From 13-1-40CM-64-14 sp036393975 (GTDB lineage Bacteria; Sysuimicrobiota; Sysuimicrobiia; Sysuimicrobiales; Kaftiobacteriaceae): DNA of 28,995 bases. Of this stretch, positions 1-7,501 are shown one piece after another; position 1 is the first letter of the stretch, and each line of letters begins with the position of its first letter. The DNA is taken from positions 1 to 28,995 of the forward strand of contig DASWFZ010000032.1 in the NCBI GenBank assembly GCA_036393975.1, in the 5' to 3' direction. Made by a program: the position numbers and the translations under genes. The notes under the pieces were generated by a model. That model saw nothing but the letters and a program-made list of their open reading frames with translations, ran no database searches and was not told where the DNA came from.

Positions 1-1
1 C

Positions 2-949
2 CGCGACCTCCGGGCGCGTGGGGTCGCTATTATCTACATCACGCACCGTCTCGAGGAGGTGTTTAGCATCGCCGATCGCGTCACGGTGTTGCGCGACGGG
101 CAATACGTGAGCACGAGTGCCGTCGCCGACATCAACCTCGATGAACTCATTCGGCTGATGGTGGGCCGCCGCCTCACCGAGAAGTTCCCCAAGGAGATGT
201 TCGCGCCCGGGGAGCCTGTCCTGGAAGTGCGTGGGTTGACCCGCGCGGGCGTGTTTGAGGATGTGACCTTCGTCGTTCACCATGGAGAGATTCTGGGGAT
301 CGCCGGACTGATCGGCTCGGGGAAAACGGAACTGGCGCATGCTGTGTTCGGAGCGGACCCCATTGACCGGGGCGAAATCTATCTGGACGGGAGGCGGGTG
401 GCGATCCCGTCACCCGCGGCGGCCATCGCTCTGGGGATTGGGTTAGTCACCGAAGACCGTAAGCGGCTGGGACTGATCTTGCAGATGAGTGTGCGGGCCA
501 ACATTACCTTGCCGGTGATCCGGACGCTCGCGTCTGCCGTGTTTATCGGGCGACGTCGGGAGCAGACCCTAGTCGCTCAGGCGATCCGGGAGCTGCACAT
601 GGCCGTGACGTCGCCGGAACAGCTTGCCCGCAACCTCAGTGGCGGCACGCAGCAGAAGGCGGTCGTCGCCAAATGGCTGCAGACCCATGCGCGCGTCTTG
701 TTCCTCGCTGAGCCCACACGCGGAATCGACGTGGGGGCCAAGGTCGAGATGTACCGGCTGATGGTGGACCTCGTTCGGCGCGGTGTCGGCATCGTCATGA
801 TCTCCTCCGAGATGCCTGAGATCTTGGGGATGAGCGACCGCATCTTGGTGATGCACGACGGCCGCATCACCGCGGAGTTCCCCCGGGAGCGCGCCACGCA
901 AGAAGCGATTCTGGCAGCCGCGTCAGGGAGAACGCCCAGTGCAGTTTGA
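2..949 (+). CDS. rbsA: Ribose/monosaccharide ABC transporter ATP-binding protein RbsA (5' partial)
   Basis: This is the ATPase of a ribose-type (CUT2) importer; it powers uptake through RbsC and acts at the inner face of the membrane. The reading frame is open from base 2, so the gene begins upstream. A GTG at 59 is only an internal valine, because the H-loop of the first ATPase domain (YITHRLEEV) lies in frame before it. The visible 315 residues hold the end of domain 1 and all of domain 2: Walker A GSGKTEL, signature LSGGTQQK, and EPTRGIDVG. The usual H-loop histidine of domain 2 is replaced by the family-typical SSEMPE. Oddly, the Walker B aspartate is alanine (GCT at 707-709, FLAEPTRG instead of LDEPTRG). 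The end overlaps rbsC by 11 bases. Family assignment is very secure; ribose is inferred from rbsB and rbsK. Confidence 0.93.
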   Translation, partial: RDLRARGVAIIYITHRLEEVFSIADRVTVLRDGQYVSTSAVADINLDELIRLMVGRRLTEKFPKEMFAPGEPVLEVRGLTRAGVFEDVTFVVHHGEILGIAGLIGSGKTELAHAVFGADPIDRGEIYLDGRRVAIPSPAAAIALGIGLVTEDRKRLGLILQMSVRANITLPVIRTLASAVFIGRRREQTLVAQAIRELHMAVTSPEQLARNLSGGTQQKAVVAKWLQTHARVLFLAEPTRGIDVGAKVEMYRLMVDLVRRGVGIVMISSEMPEILGMSDRILVMHDGRITAEFPRERATQEAILAAASGRTPSAV

Positions 950-1913
950 CCGCGCCGCCGTGCATGCCGCCCTAGGGCACCTGCGCCTGACTCCTGTCCG
1001 AAACGTGCTCCGGCGCTTTGGGATTGCGATTGCGTTCGTCTTGTTGTTGGCGATTCTAGCGGTGTTGTCGCCGCCGTTTGCCACCGCTTCCAACCTGTTC
1101 AATATCGCGCGGCAGGTCTCGATCAACGCGATCTTGGCTGCGGGGATGACGTTCGTCATTCTCACGGCCGGAATCGACCTCAGCGTGGGATCCGTGTTGG
1201 CCTACTCGGGGGCTATCATGGCCGGGGTGCTGGCCTCCAACCTGCCGTTGCTTGTCGGCATCGGTGCTGGTCTGGCCGTGGGGGCGCTGCTGGGTTTGTT
1301 GAATGGAGTCATCATTACCCGGGGCAAAGTGCAGCCCTTTATTGCCACTCTCGCAATGCTGACGATGGCCCGCGGGGCCACGCTGGTGTACACCGATGGT
1401 CGTCCGATCACCGGATTGCCGGACGCGTTCGTCTGGTTGGGCGAGGGCGATCTTGGCTGGATTCCGGTTCCCGTCGTGATCATGGGGATCGTGTTTGTCG
1501 TCGGTCATCTCATCCTCACTCAGACTGTCCTCGGACGGTATGTGTACGCCATCGGGGGCAATGAGGAAGCGGCGCGGTTGTCCGGGGTTAACGTCATCGG
1601 GTACAAGACGCTCGTCTACGGGATCAGTGGGCTCCTGGCGGCGGTGAGCGCGATCATCCTTACAGCGCGTCTCAATTCAGCTCAGCCCACAGCGGGATCG
1701 GGCTACGAGCTAGATGCCATCGCCGCAGTGGTCCTGGGGGGGACGACGTTGGCTGGAGGGGAGGGTAGCGTCGGCGGGACATTGTTGGGGGCATTCATTA
1801 TCGGCGTCATCAACAATGGTTTGAACTTACTCAGTGTGAGCGCGTTCTACCAGCAAGTGGTCAAGGGGGCGGTCATCTTGTTGGCCGTGCTCCTGGATCG
1901 CCGTCTGCGTTAG
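939..1913 (+). CDS. rbsC: Ribose ABC transporter permease RbsC
   Basis: This is the membrane channel subunit of the ribose-type importer, 324 residues, the normal length for RbsC. It starts at GTG 939 inside the end of rbsA, with AGGGAG about 8 bases upstream, so the two are translationally coupled. The sequence is strongly hydrophobic, with about eight to ten membrane spans. It carries the family hallmark after the second span (TAGIDLSVGSVLA) and the cytoplasmic ATPase-coupling loop YAIGGNEEAARLSGVNV. The C-terminus has the usual glycine-rich GGTTLAGGEGSVGGT segment. It is followed by 157 non-coding bases before rbsB, which include a GTCCCC/GGGGAC inverted repeat (1920-1925/1957-1962) of unclear meaning. 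Confidence 0.95.
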   Translation: MQFDRAAVHAALGHLRLTPVRNVLRRFGIAIAFVLLLAILAVLSPPFATASNLFNIARQVSINAILAAGMTFVILTAGIDLSVGSVLAYSGAIMAGVLASNLPLLVGIGAGLAVGALLGLLNGVIITRGKVQPFIATLAMLTMARGATLVYTDGRPITGLPDAFVWLGEGDLGWIPVPVVIMGIVFVVGHLILTQTVLGRYVYAIGGNEEAARLSGVNVIGYKTLVYGISGLLAAVSAIILTARLNSAQPTAGSGYELDAIAAVVLGGTTLAGGEGSVGGTLLGAFIIGVINNGLNLLSVSAFYQQVVKGAVILLAVLLDRRLR

Positions 1914-2070
1914 GCGGGCGTCCCCTCTGCGCAGGAGGACCTCTCAGGAAGGCGAAGGGGACCTTTGCACCGCATCATCAGGTTCGGACTGGATTGTCCC
2001 GCGAATGGAACGCTTAGCACACTGAATTGCGATAGGTAGGTCGAAGGACATCTCAGAGGAGGAAAAACGT

Positions 2071-2961
2071 ATGCGCAGCAGAGGTGTGCTTGCCGGAGTC
2101 GTGTTGCTCGTTCTTGCGGCTCTCCCGTTGTACGCCGCGGCCCCACCCACCGTTGGGCTCTCGATCTCCACACTAAACAACCCTTTCTTTGTCGACTTGC
2201 GCGATGGGGCGCAGGCCCAGGCGGCAAAGGCCAAGCTGACACTCGCCGTCTTAGATGCGCAGAATGACGCTGCCCGGGAGGCCAGCCAGATTGAGGACCT
2301 CATCCAAAAAAAGGTCGCGGTCATAGCGATTAATCCTACCGACAGTAACGCCATCGTCCCGATCATCAAGAAGGTCAATGCCGCGAAGATTCCGGTCATC
2401 ACCGTGGACCGCGGCGCGAATGGCGGCGTGGTCGCCGCCCACATCGCATCGGATAACGTCGCCGGCGGGGTCATGGCTGCCGACTATGTCGGCAAGCGCC
2501 TGAAGGGGAAAGGCAACGTGGTGATGCTGGAGGGTATCGCGGGCACCTCCGCCGCGCGCGATCGCGGTAAGGGCTTCCGCGATGGGCTGAAGAAGTACCC
2601 CGGCATCAAGCTAATTGCCACTCAGACTGCCGACTTCGACCGCGCCAAGGGATTGACAGTCATGGAGAACATCCTGCAAGCGCAGAAGAAGATCGACGCG
2701 GTGTTTGCCCAAAATGACGAGATGGCACTGGGCGCGGTGAAGGCGATCCAGGCAGCCAGGCGGCAGCAGCAGATCTTCGTGGTCGGGTTTGATGCGACCG
2801 CGGATGCCTTGGCGGCAGTGAAGGACGGGAGCATGGCCGCGACGATCGCCCAGCAGCCCAAGGAGATGGGTCGGCTGGCGGTGGAAGCGGCACTGAAGCT
2901 GATCAGAAAGCAGTTGGTCGCGAAGTTCACACCTGTTCCCTTGAAATTGGTCACGAAGTAG
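2071..2961 (+). CDS. rbsB: Ribose-binding periplasmic/extracytoplasmic protein RbsB
   Basis: This is the sugar-binding subunit that delivers ribose to RbsAC, 296 residues. The ATG has a strong GAGGAGG about 10 bases upstream. Residues 1-23 form a signal peptide (two Arg, a hydrophobic core, then YAAA before APPTVG) with no lipobox cysteine. The mature protein follows E. coli RbsB closely: STLNNPFF, INPTDSNA, VDRGAN, HIASDN, GTSAARDRG, ADFDRAKG, FAQNDEMALGA, VVGFDAT and ATIAQQP. These segments include the residues that contact ribose in E. coli RbsB (the Asn/Phe/Phe stretch, Asp-Arg, Arg, Asn, Asp, Gln). Ribose is therefore the likely ligand. The gene lies between rbsC and a terminator-like hairpin that precedes rbsK. 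Confidence 0.96.
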   Translation: MRSRGVLAGVVLLVLAALPLYAAAPPTVGLSISTLNNPFFVDLRDGAQAQAAKAKLTLAVLDAQNDAAREASQIEDLIQKKVAVIAINPTDSNAIVPIIKKVNAAKIPVITVDRGANGGVVAAHIASDNVAGGVMAADYVGKRLKGKGNVVMLEGIAGTSAARDRGKGFRDGLKKYPGIKLIATQTADFDRAKGLTVMENILQAQKKIDAVFAQNDEMALGAVKAIQAARRQQQIFVVGFDATADALAAVKDGSMAATIAQQPKEMGRLAVEAALKLIRKQLVAKFTPVPLKLVTK

Positions 2962-2974
2962 AACCGGACCGACG

Positions 2975-3020
2975 GCGTCCCCGCGCGGGCGGAGTGCCTG
3001 TGCGGGGACGCTTTGTCTTT
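2975..3020 (+). terminator. Intrinsic terminator-like hairpin between rbsB and rbsK
   Basis: A perfect 10-bp GC-rich stem, GCGTCCCCGC at 2975-2984 and GCGGGGACGC at 3002-3011, encloses a 17-base loop. It is followed at once by TTTGTCTTT (3012-3020). This looks like a rho-independent terminator 13 bases after the rbsB stop and only 11 bases before the rbsK GTG. Since rbsK has no room for its own promoter after it, partial read-through (attenuation) that lowers kinase relative to binding protein is the simplest reading. It may also shield the 3' end of the rbsB message. Confidence 0.75.
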
Positions 3021-3031
3021 GCGGGGATTGC

Positions 3032-3976
3032 GTGGCACGCGTCGCCGTCGTCGGCAGTCTCAACATGGACCTGGTCATCCGGGCCCCTCATCTCCCCTCC
3101 GCCGGAGAGACGGTGCTGGGAGGCACCTTTACCACGTTTGCGGGCGGCAAAGGGGCCAATCAGGCGGTGGGCGCGGCGCGCCTCGGGGCGACGGTGGCCA
3201 TGGTGGGCCGTGTGGGAGATGATGCCTTTGGCCGGGCCCTGCGCGACGGCCTGGTGCGCGAACGCATCGACGCCTCGGGGGTACGCACGGATACGCATGC
3301 GGCGACCGGGGTGGCGCTCATCACCGTGGACAGTGCAGGGCAAAATACCATTGTTGTTGCCTCCGGTGCCAACGCATCCCTAACGCGAGAGGATGTTGAC
3401 GCTGCGCGCAATGCGATTGCGCAAAGCGCCGTCGTCCTGCTGCAATTGGAAGTGCCTCTCGACGTCGTCCACTACGCCGCCCAGATTGCGCATGCGGCCG
3501 GCTGCACGGTGATTTTGGATCCCGCCCCAGCTCCAGGGGAGCCTCTCCCCGACGACCTGTACCGCCTGCTCTCCGTCATCCATCCCAACGAAGTCGAGGC
3601 GCGTGCCCTGACCGGGATTGCGATCGCCACGGAAGCGGATGCGCGCCGCGCGGCGGAGGCCTTGCTCGCGCGCGGATGCCAGGCGGCGGTGATCAAACTT
3701 GGGGCACGAGGCGCCTACCTGGCCGCAGGGGCGCAACGCGAGGCCGTGCCCGCCATCCAAGTGAGCGCTGTGGATACGACGGCGGCTGGAGATGCCTTCG
3801 CCGCCGGCATGGCCGTCGCGTTAGCCGAGCAGGCATCTCTGCCGGCGGCCGTGCAGTTTGCTACGGCAGTGGGCGCCTTGAAAGTAACTCGCATGGGGGC
3901 GCAGCCTTCCATGCCGACGCGAGAACAGCTCCGGGAATTCGCCCGCCAGCAGAGAGTGGCGCTCCCGTTCCCGTAG
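3032..3976 (+). CDS. rbsK: Ribokinase
   Basis: This enzyme phosphorylates D-ribose to ribose-5-phosphate with ATP in the cytoplasm, completing the uptake pathway. It has 314 residues and belongs to the PfkB/ribokinase family. Near the N-terminus is GSLNMDLV, followed by the substrate-binding GGKGANQAVGAARLGA. Central motifs are DPAPAPGEPLP and HPNEVEA, and the C-terminal signature TTAAGDAFAAG contains the catalytic base Asp254 (E. coli Asp255). The canonical signature reads DTTGAGD, so Gly to Ala is a mild variation. The GTG start is fixed by the VAVVGSLNMD N-terminus; the ribosome site is weak (GCGGGG). No rbsD mutarotase or rbsR repressor is visible in the window. Confidence 0.94.
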   Translation: MARVAVVGSLNMDLVIRAPHLPSAGETVLGGTFTTFAGGKGANQAVGAARLGATVAMVGRVGDDAFGRALRDGLVRERIDASGVRTDTHAATGVALITVDSAGQNTIVVASGANASLTREDVDAARNAIAQSAVVLLQLEVPLDVVHYAAQIAHAAGCTVILDPAPAPGEPLPDDLYRLLSVIHPNEVEARALTGIAIATEADARRAAEALLARGCQAAVIKLGARGAYLAAGAQREAVPAIQVSAVDTTAAGDAFAAGMAVALAEQASLPAAVQFATAVGALKVTRMGAQPSMPTREQLREFARQQRVALPFP

Positions 3977-4073
3977 GTGCTGCTTTCGCAAGTAGGGAGC
4001 GTAAGATGGAGTCGCACACGGCTTTTGGGATCCTAACGGCGCGTCGGGCGGAAGCACAAGGAGGATGAACACC

Positions 4074-4532
4074 ATGGAGGTCACGGTGACGTGGAAGACG
4101 CCGATGCTGATGGTCGGTGTGGCAGATGAAACGACTGCCGTCCTGATGGATACAAAACCCGAGCACGGGGGCAGCGACGTCGGACCGTCGCCCATGGAGA
4201 CGACGCTGATGGCTTTGGCGGCCTGTTCGGGGATGGACGTGGTCGGCATCCTCGCAAAGATGCGAGCACCATTAGCCGGTCTTACCATTTCAGCCGCCGC
4301 CGAGCGCGCTGCAGAGCCCCCGAGAGTCTTCACCACGATTCATCTCCGATTCGCTGCGTGGGGACGGGGGCTGGGACGTGACGACGTCTCGAAAGCCGTG
4401 ACCTTATCCTTGGACAAATACTGTTCGGTGTCCGCGATGCTCAGCAAGTCCGCGCGGATTACCCATGAGATCGTCGTGAGCGACGCTGCAGGCGAGAGTG
4501 CGCCCTCCCACCAAGCCGCCCCGCGGCGGTGA
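4074..4532 (+). CDS. OsmC/Ohr family protein (possible thiol peroxidase)
   Basis: This is a small alpha/beta protein of the OsmC superfamily, about 152 residues, whose members reduce organic hydroperoxides or act in general stress. Two cysteines sit where the redox-active pair is found: one in LAACSGMDVV and one in KYCSVSAMLSKS. The central stretch GGSDVGPSPMETTLMALAAC is the usual family core. I chose ATG 4074 because AAGGAGG (4058-4064) is 9 bases upstream. An ATG at 4065 lies directly against that site and would add three residues. It sits alone between rbsK and the CoA ligase gene, with no link to either that I can show. The split into OsmC, Ohr or YhfA-type subfamilies is not certain. 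Confidence 0.85.
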   Translation: MEVTVTWKTPMLMVGVADETTAVLMDTKPEHGGSDVGPSPMETTLMALAACSGMDVVGILAKMRAPLAGLTISAAAERAAEPPRVFTTIHLRFAAWGRGLGRDDVSKAVTLSLDKYCSVSAMLSKSARITHEIVVSDAAGESAPSHQAAPRR

Positions 4533-4647
4533 CGATGGGCGGGATGGGGAGCGCGAGGGGGATCCGCGTCCTGCCGCGTCGTTTCCTGTAGACTAGTGGG
4601 CGACTCACACGTCGCGATCCTATCGACCTGCTGAGGTGAGTATCCGG

Positions 4648-6786
4648 ATGGACCGTCCGCCTGCCTCCTCCGCCCGCGACCTGTCGGCCATCTTCGCCCC
4701 GCGCAGCGTTGCGGTAATCGGCGCATCGCGCGACCCCAACAAAGTCGGCCACGCGATTTTCCGAAACATCCTGGAAGATTTCCAGGGTGTCGTTTATCCC
4801 GTTAATCCGAAGGCCCAGGCCATCCGCGCCGTCCGGACGTATCCGTCCGTGCTGGAGATCCCCGATCCCGTCGATTTGGCGATTGTCATCGTGCCTGCCG
4901 CGGGGGTGCGCGCGGTGCTCGACGAGTGCGGCAAGAAGGGGGTGCGAGGCGTAGTGGTGATCTCCACCGGATTCCGCGAGGCCGGTCCGGAGGGGCAGCG
5001 CCGAGAGGCCGACGTCAAGGCCGCCATCCGCACCCACGGCTTCGCTCTGGTGGGGCCCAACTGTCTGGGTGTGCTCAATACCGATCCCCAGGTGCGCTTG
5101 AACGCCACCTTTGCCCGAGCGATGCCCTCTGCGGGGAACATCGCCTTCCTCTCGCAGAGCGGGGCACTCACGACTGCGGTTCTGGACTACGCGCGGGCTC
5201 GGGGCATCGGGTTCAGCAAGCTCGTGAGTCTGGGTAACAAAGCAGACGTGGATGAGCTCCAGCTGTTGGCCACGCTGCGAGACGACCCGCACACCGATGT
5301 CATCTTGCTGTATCTCGAGGACCTCACAGACGGCCGCCGCTTCATTAACTTGTGCCGGGAAATTACCGGCGAGATCCCCCAGCCCAAGCCGATTTTGGCC
5401 GTAAAATCCGGACGCACCCCCGCCGGCGCCCGCGCCGTCTCCTCCCACACGGGGTCGCTCGCAGGCAGCGATGAGGTGTACGATGCGATCTTCCTGCAGA
5501 GTGGAGTGCTGCGGGTGGAGTCGGTGGAGGAGTTGTTTCAGTATGCGGTGGCGTTTGCGAATCAACCCCTGCCCTCAGGCCGCCGCGTCGCGATCGTCAC
5601 GAACGCTGGGGGGCCCGGGATCATGGCCGCGGACGCGAGCGTGCGCCAGGGGCTCGAGTTGGCCTCGTTCGCCGAGGGCACGAAGCAGGCCATGCGTTTG
5701 GCCCTGCCCGCGGAAGCGGCGGTGGAGAATCCCGTCGATGTCATCGGCGACGCCCAGCACGATCGCTACCAGGTCGCCCTGCGGGCCGTGCTTCGCGACC
5801 CCGGGTGTGATGGAGCCATTGTGGTGCTGACCCCGCAAGCGGTGACCGATATCGAGCAGATCGCCCGCGTGGTAGCGACAGAAACCCATGCCGGACGCAA
5901 GCCCGTGCTGGCGTCGTTCATGGGACTCTTCGACGTCTCCGGCGGGGTGCGGATCCTCGAGGAAGCTCGGATTCCGCACTACGGCTTTCCCGAAGACGCC
6001 GTGCGCGCCTTTCGGGCGATGGTGGACTACGCCGAGTGGGTGCGGCGTCCGCGTACGGACGTCCGCACGTTTCCGGTCGACCGCGCGCGGATCGCCTCAC
6101 TGCTGGGGCAGGCTCCACGGGGAGTCTTCTTACGCGAGACTCTCGCGTTCCAGCTGTTGGCGGCGTACGGGTTTCCGCTCGCGCCATGGGCGGAGGCCTC
6201 CTCAGCTGAGGATGCTGTCATCCGGGCGTCGGCCATAGGTTTTCCCGTCGCGATGAAGGTTCTGTCTCCTGCGATCGTGCACAAGGTGGACGTCGGAGGA
6301 ATCCGTCTTCAGCTGGCGGCCCCCAGCGAAGTCCGCACGGCATACGAGGAGATGATGGCCGAAATCTCCCGTCGGCAGCCGGGTGCCGCGATCGAGGGTG
6401 TCATCGTCCAGAAGATGGTGCCCGGCGTGGAAACAATTATGGGGTTGAATCGGGATCCCCAGTTCGGGCCGATCCTTATGTTTGGGCTCGGGGGAATCTA
6501 CGTCGAAGTCCTGAAGGACGTCACGTTCCGTCTCGCGCCGATCCGCGAATTGGGGGCGCAGCGGATGGTGGAGTCGATCAAGGCCATCCAGATCCTCCGG
6601 GGGGTACGCGGCAAGCCCGCCTCCGATCTCAACGCCGTGGTGGAGTGCGTCCAACGTCTCTCCCAGCTCGCGGTGGAGATTCCCGAGATTGCCGAACTCG
6701 ACATTAACCCCTTGATGGTGTTGCCTGCTGGGCAGGGCGCTGCCGTGATTGATGCGCGGCTACGTCTTCTGGAAGCGGCACCGTGA
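4648..6786 (+). CDS. ADP-forming acetate/acyl-CoA synthetase, fused alpha-beta
   Basis: This enzyme interconverts acyl-CoA, ADP and phosphate with the free acid, CoA and ATP (NDP-forming acyl-CoA synthetase superfamily), usually making ATP from acetyl-CoA. About 712 residues hold the fused alpha-beta order. A CoA-binding Rossmann domain comes first (residues 10-105, APRSVAVIGAS). Two succinyl-CoA-ligase-like domains follow, with the phosphorylated histidine in SSHTGSLAGSD (about His267). A C-terminal ATP-grasp domain begins near residue 490 (FPVAMKVLSP, HKVDVGGIRL) and contains GLNRDPQFGPILMFGLGG. I favour ATG 4648, which has GAGGTGAG seven bases upstream; an in-frame GTG at 4636 has no site. 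The substrate could be acetate or another short or aromatic acid. A Pat-type acetyltransferase domain is absent. Confidence 0.9.
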   Translation: MDRPPASSARDLSAIFAPRSVAVIGASRDPNKVGHAIFRNILEDFQGVVYPVNPKAQAIRAVRTYPSVLEIPDPVDLAIVIVPAAGVRAVLDECGKKGVRGVVVISTGFREAGPEGQRREADVKAAIRTHGFALVGPNCLGVLNTDPQVRLNATFARAMPSAGNIAFLSQSGALTTAVLDYARARGIGFSKLVSLGNKADVDELQLLATLRDDPHTDVILLYLEDLTDGRRFINLCREITGEIPQPKPILAVKSGRTPAGARAVSSHTGSLAGSDEVYDAIFLQSGVLRVESVEELFQYAVAFANQPLPSGRRVAIVTNAGGPGIMAADASVRQGLELASFAEGTKQAMRLALPAEAAVENPVDVIGDAQHDRYQVALRAVLRDPGCDGAIVVLTPQAVTDIEQIARVVATETHAGRKPVLASFMGLFDVSGGVRILEEARIPHYGFPEDAVRAFRAMVDYAEWVRRPRTDVRTFPVDRARIASLLGQAPRGVFLRETLAFQLLAAYGFPLAPWAEASSAEDAVIRASAIGFPVAMKVLSPAIVHKVDVGGIRLQLAAPSEVRTAYEEMMAEISRRQPGAAIEGVIVQKMVPGVETIMGLNRDPQFGPILMFGLGGIYVEVLKDVTFRLAPIRELGAQRMVESIKAIQILRGVRGKPASDLNAVVECVQRLSQLAVEIPEIAELDINPLMVLPAGQGAAVIDARLRLLEAAP

Positions 6787-6811
6787 GCACCTCTGCTCCG
6801 CACGCTGCGGT

Positions 6812-6874
6812 CTTGCATGTATCCCGCGGTTGGCGAAGGCAATTCGCATGTAGGAGTTGAGGATCGTATGCAAG
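6812..6874. other. Nested inverted repeat upstream of the gerW-like gene
   Basis: CTTGCATGTATCC (6812-6824) can pair with GGATCGTATGCAAG (6861-6874), giving 11 base pairs around a small internal loop. Inside it, GCGAA (6833-6837) pairs with TTCGC (6843-6847). The motif CATGTAG also occurs twice nearby (in 6847-6853 and 6880-6886). It lies in the 167-base gap between the CoA ligase and the gerW-like gene. It could be an RNA leader structure or an operator. No known riboswitch class is recognised. Confidence 0.4.
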
Positions 6875-6953
6875 CTGCCCATGTAGAGGCGGTGCGTGAG
6901 CCAGCAAGGTGAGGCTGTTGGTGCATTCCGACTAACGTGGGGAGGTGGACGCG

Positions 6954-7352
6954 ATGTTTCTTGACGAACTGCAGAATCGGTTCGCCGACATGCAAGGGAA
7001 GGGCAACTGGCAGGCCGTCTTTGGGGATGTGATCGAAGTCGACGGCCGCCGGCTGATTCCTGTCGCATCTGTGCAGTATTTGTTTGGGATGGGAGGCGGG
7101 CAAGAGCCCACGCGGGCCGCCGCCCGGGGTCGTGGGGCGCGGAAGCCGACCGTCGCGGCACCCGGAAGCGGGGGCGGCGGCGGGGGGATGCGCCTGGAGC
7201 CCATCGCGCTGATCGACATCAGCAACGGCCGCACGCGCGTCGAACCTATCATCAATGTCACGAAGCTCGTCGTCGCCGCCTTGGTCGTAGTGGCGTGGTC
7301 GATCTTCTGGGTGGCCCGCGCCGCGAACGCCGGGGCAGCTCGAAGACCGTAG
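6954..7352 (+). CDS. GerW/YtfJ family sporulation-type protein
   Basis: This small protein of about 132 residues matches the GerW (YtfJ) family, known in spore formers for a role in spore germination but also present in non-sporulating lineages. Visible family features are GDVIEVDGRRLIPVASV near residues 20-40, a following glycine-rich stretch YLFGMGGG, a run of glycines (GSGGGGGGMRLEP) and the conserved segment LEPIALIDI. The last 35 residues contain a hydrophobic span (VVAALVVVAWSIFWVAR), suggesting membrane attachment. ATG 6954 has GGGGAGG at 6939-6945, eight bases upstream, and is preferred over GTG 6945, which lies inside that site. The middle (Arg/Ala/Gly/Pro-rich) is low complexity. 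Confidence 0.82.
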   Translation: MFLDELQNRFADMQGKGNWQAVFGDVIEVDGRRLIPVASVQYLFGMGGGQEPTRAAARGRGARKPTVAAPGSGGGGGGMRLEPIALIDISNGRTRVEPIINVTKLVVAALVVVAWSIFWVARAANAGAARRP

Positions 7353-7355
7353 ACG

Positions 7356-7378
7356 CCGCTGTCACAGCTCGACAGCGG
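7356..7378 (+). terminator. Terminator-like hairpin after gerW-like gene
   Basis: A perfect 8-bp stem, CCGCTGTC (7356-7363) and GACAGCGG (7371-7378), has a 7-base loop. It begins three bases after the stop codon of the gerW-like gene. No T-run follows, so it would be a weak intrinsic terminator or a 3'-end protecting hairpin. Its placement supports a transcript end before nagA. Confidence 0.5.
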
Positions 7379-7501
7379 TTGACCCCCGGCCCCGGGATCG
7401 ATGGTGCTGGTGACGTCGCCCTGTGCCGCTTTCCGCACATGACTGTGACTCCCGTAAGTTGTGTGGTCCATCCTCGCGACTGCAGGCGCCCTCTTCTGTA
7501 G

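Noticed and set aside
1920..1962. GTCCCC/GGGGAC inverted repeat between rbsC and rbsB
   Set aside because: Only six base pairs around a 31-base loop and no T-run; too weak to call a terminator.
4459..5565. Minus-strand frame of about 368 codons opposite the acyl-CoA synthetase
   Set aside because: The translation is Arg/His/Gly-rich with no domain and lies fully against a conserved gene.
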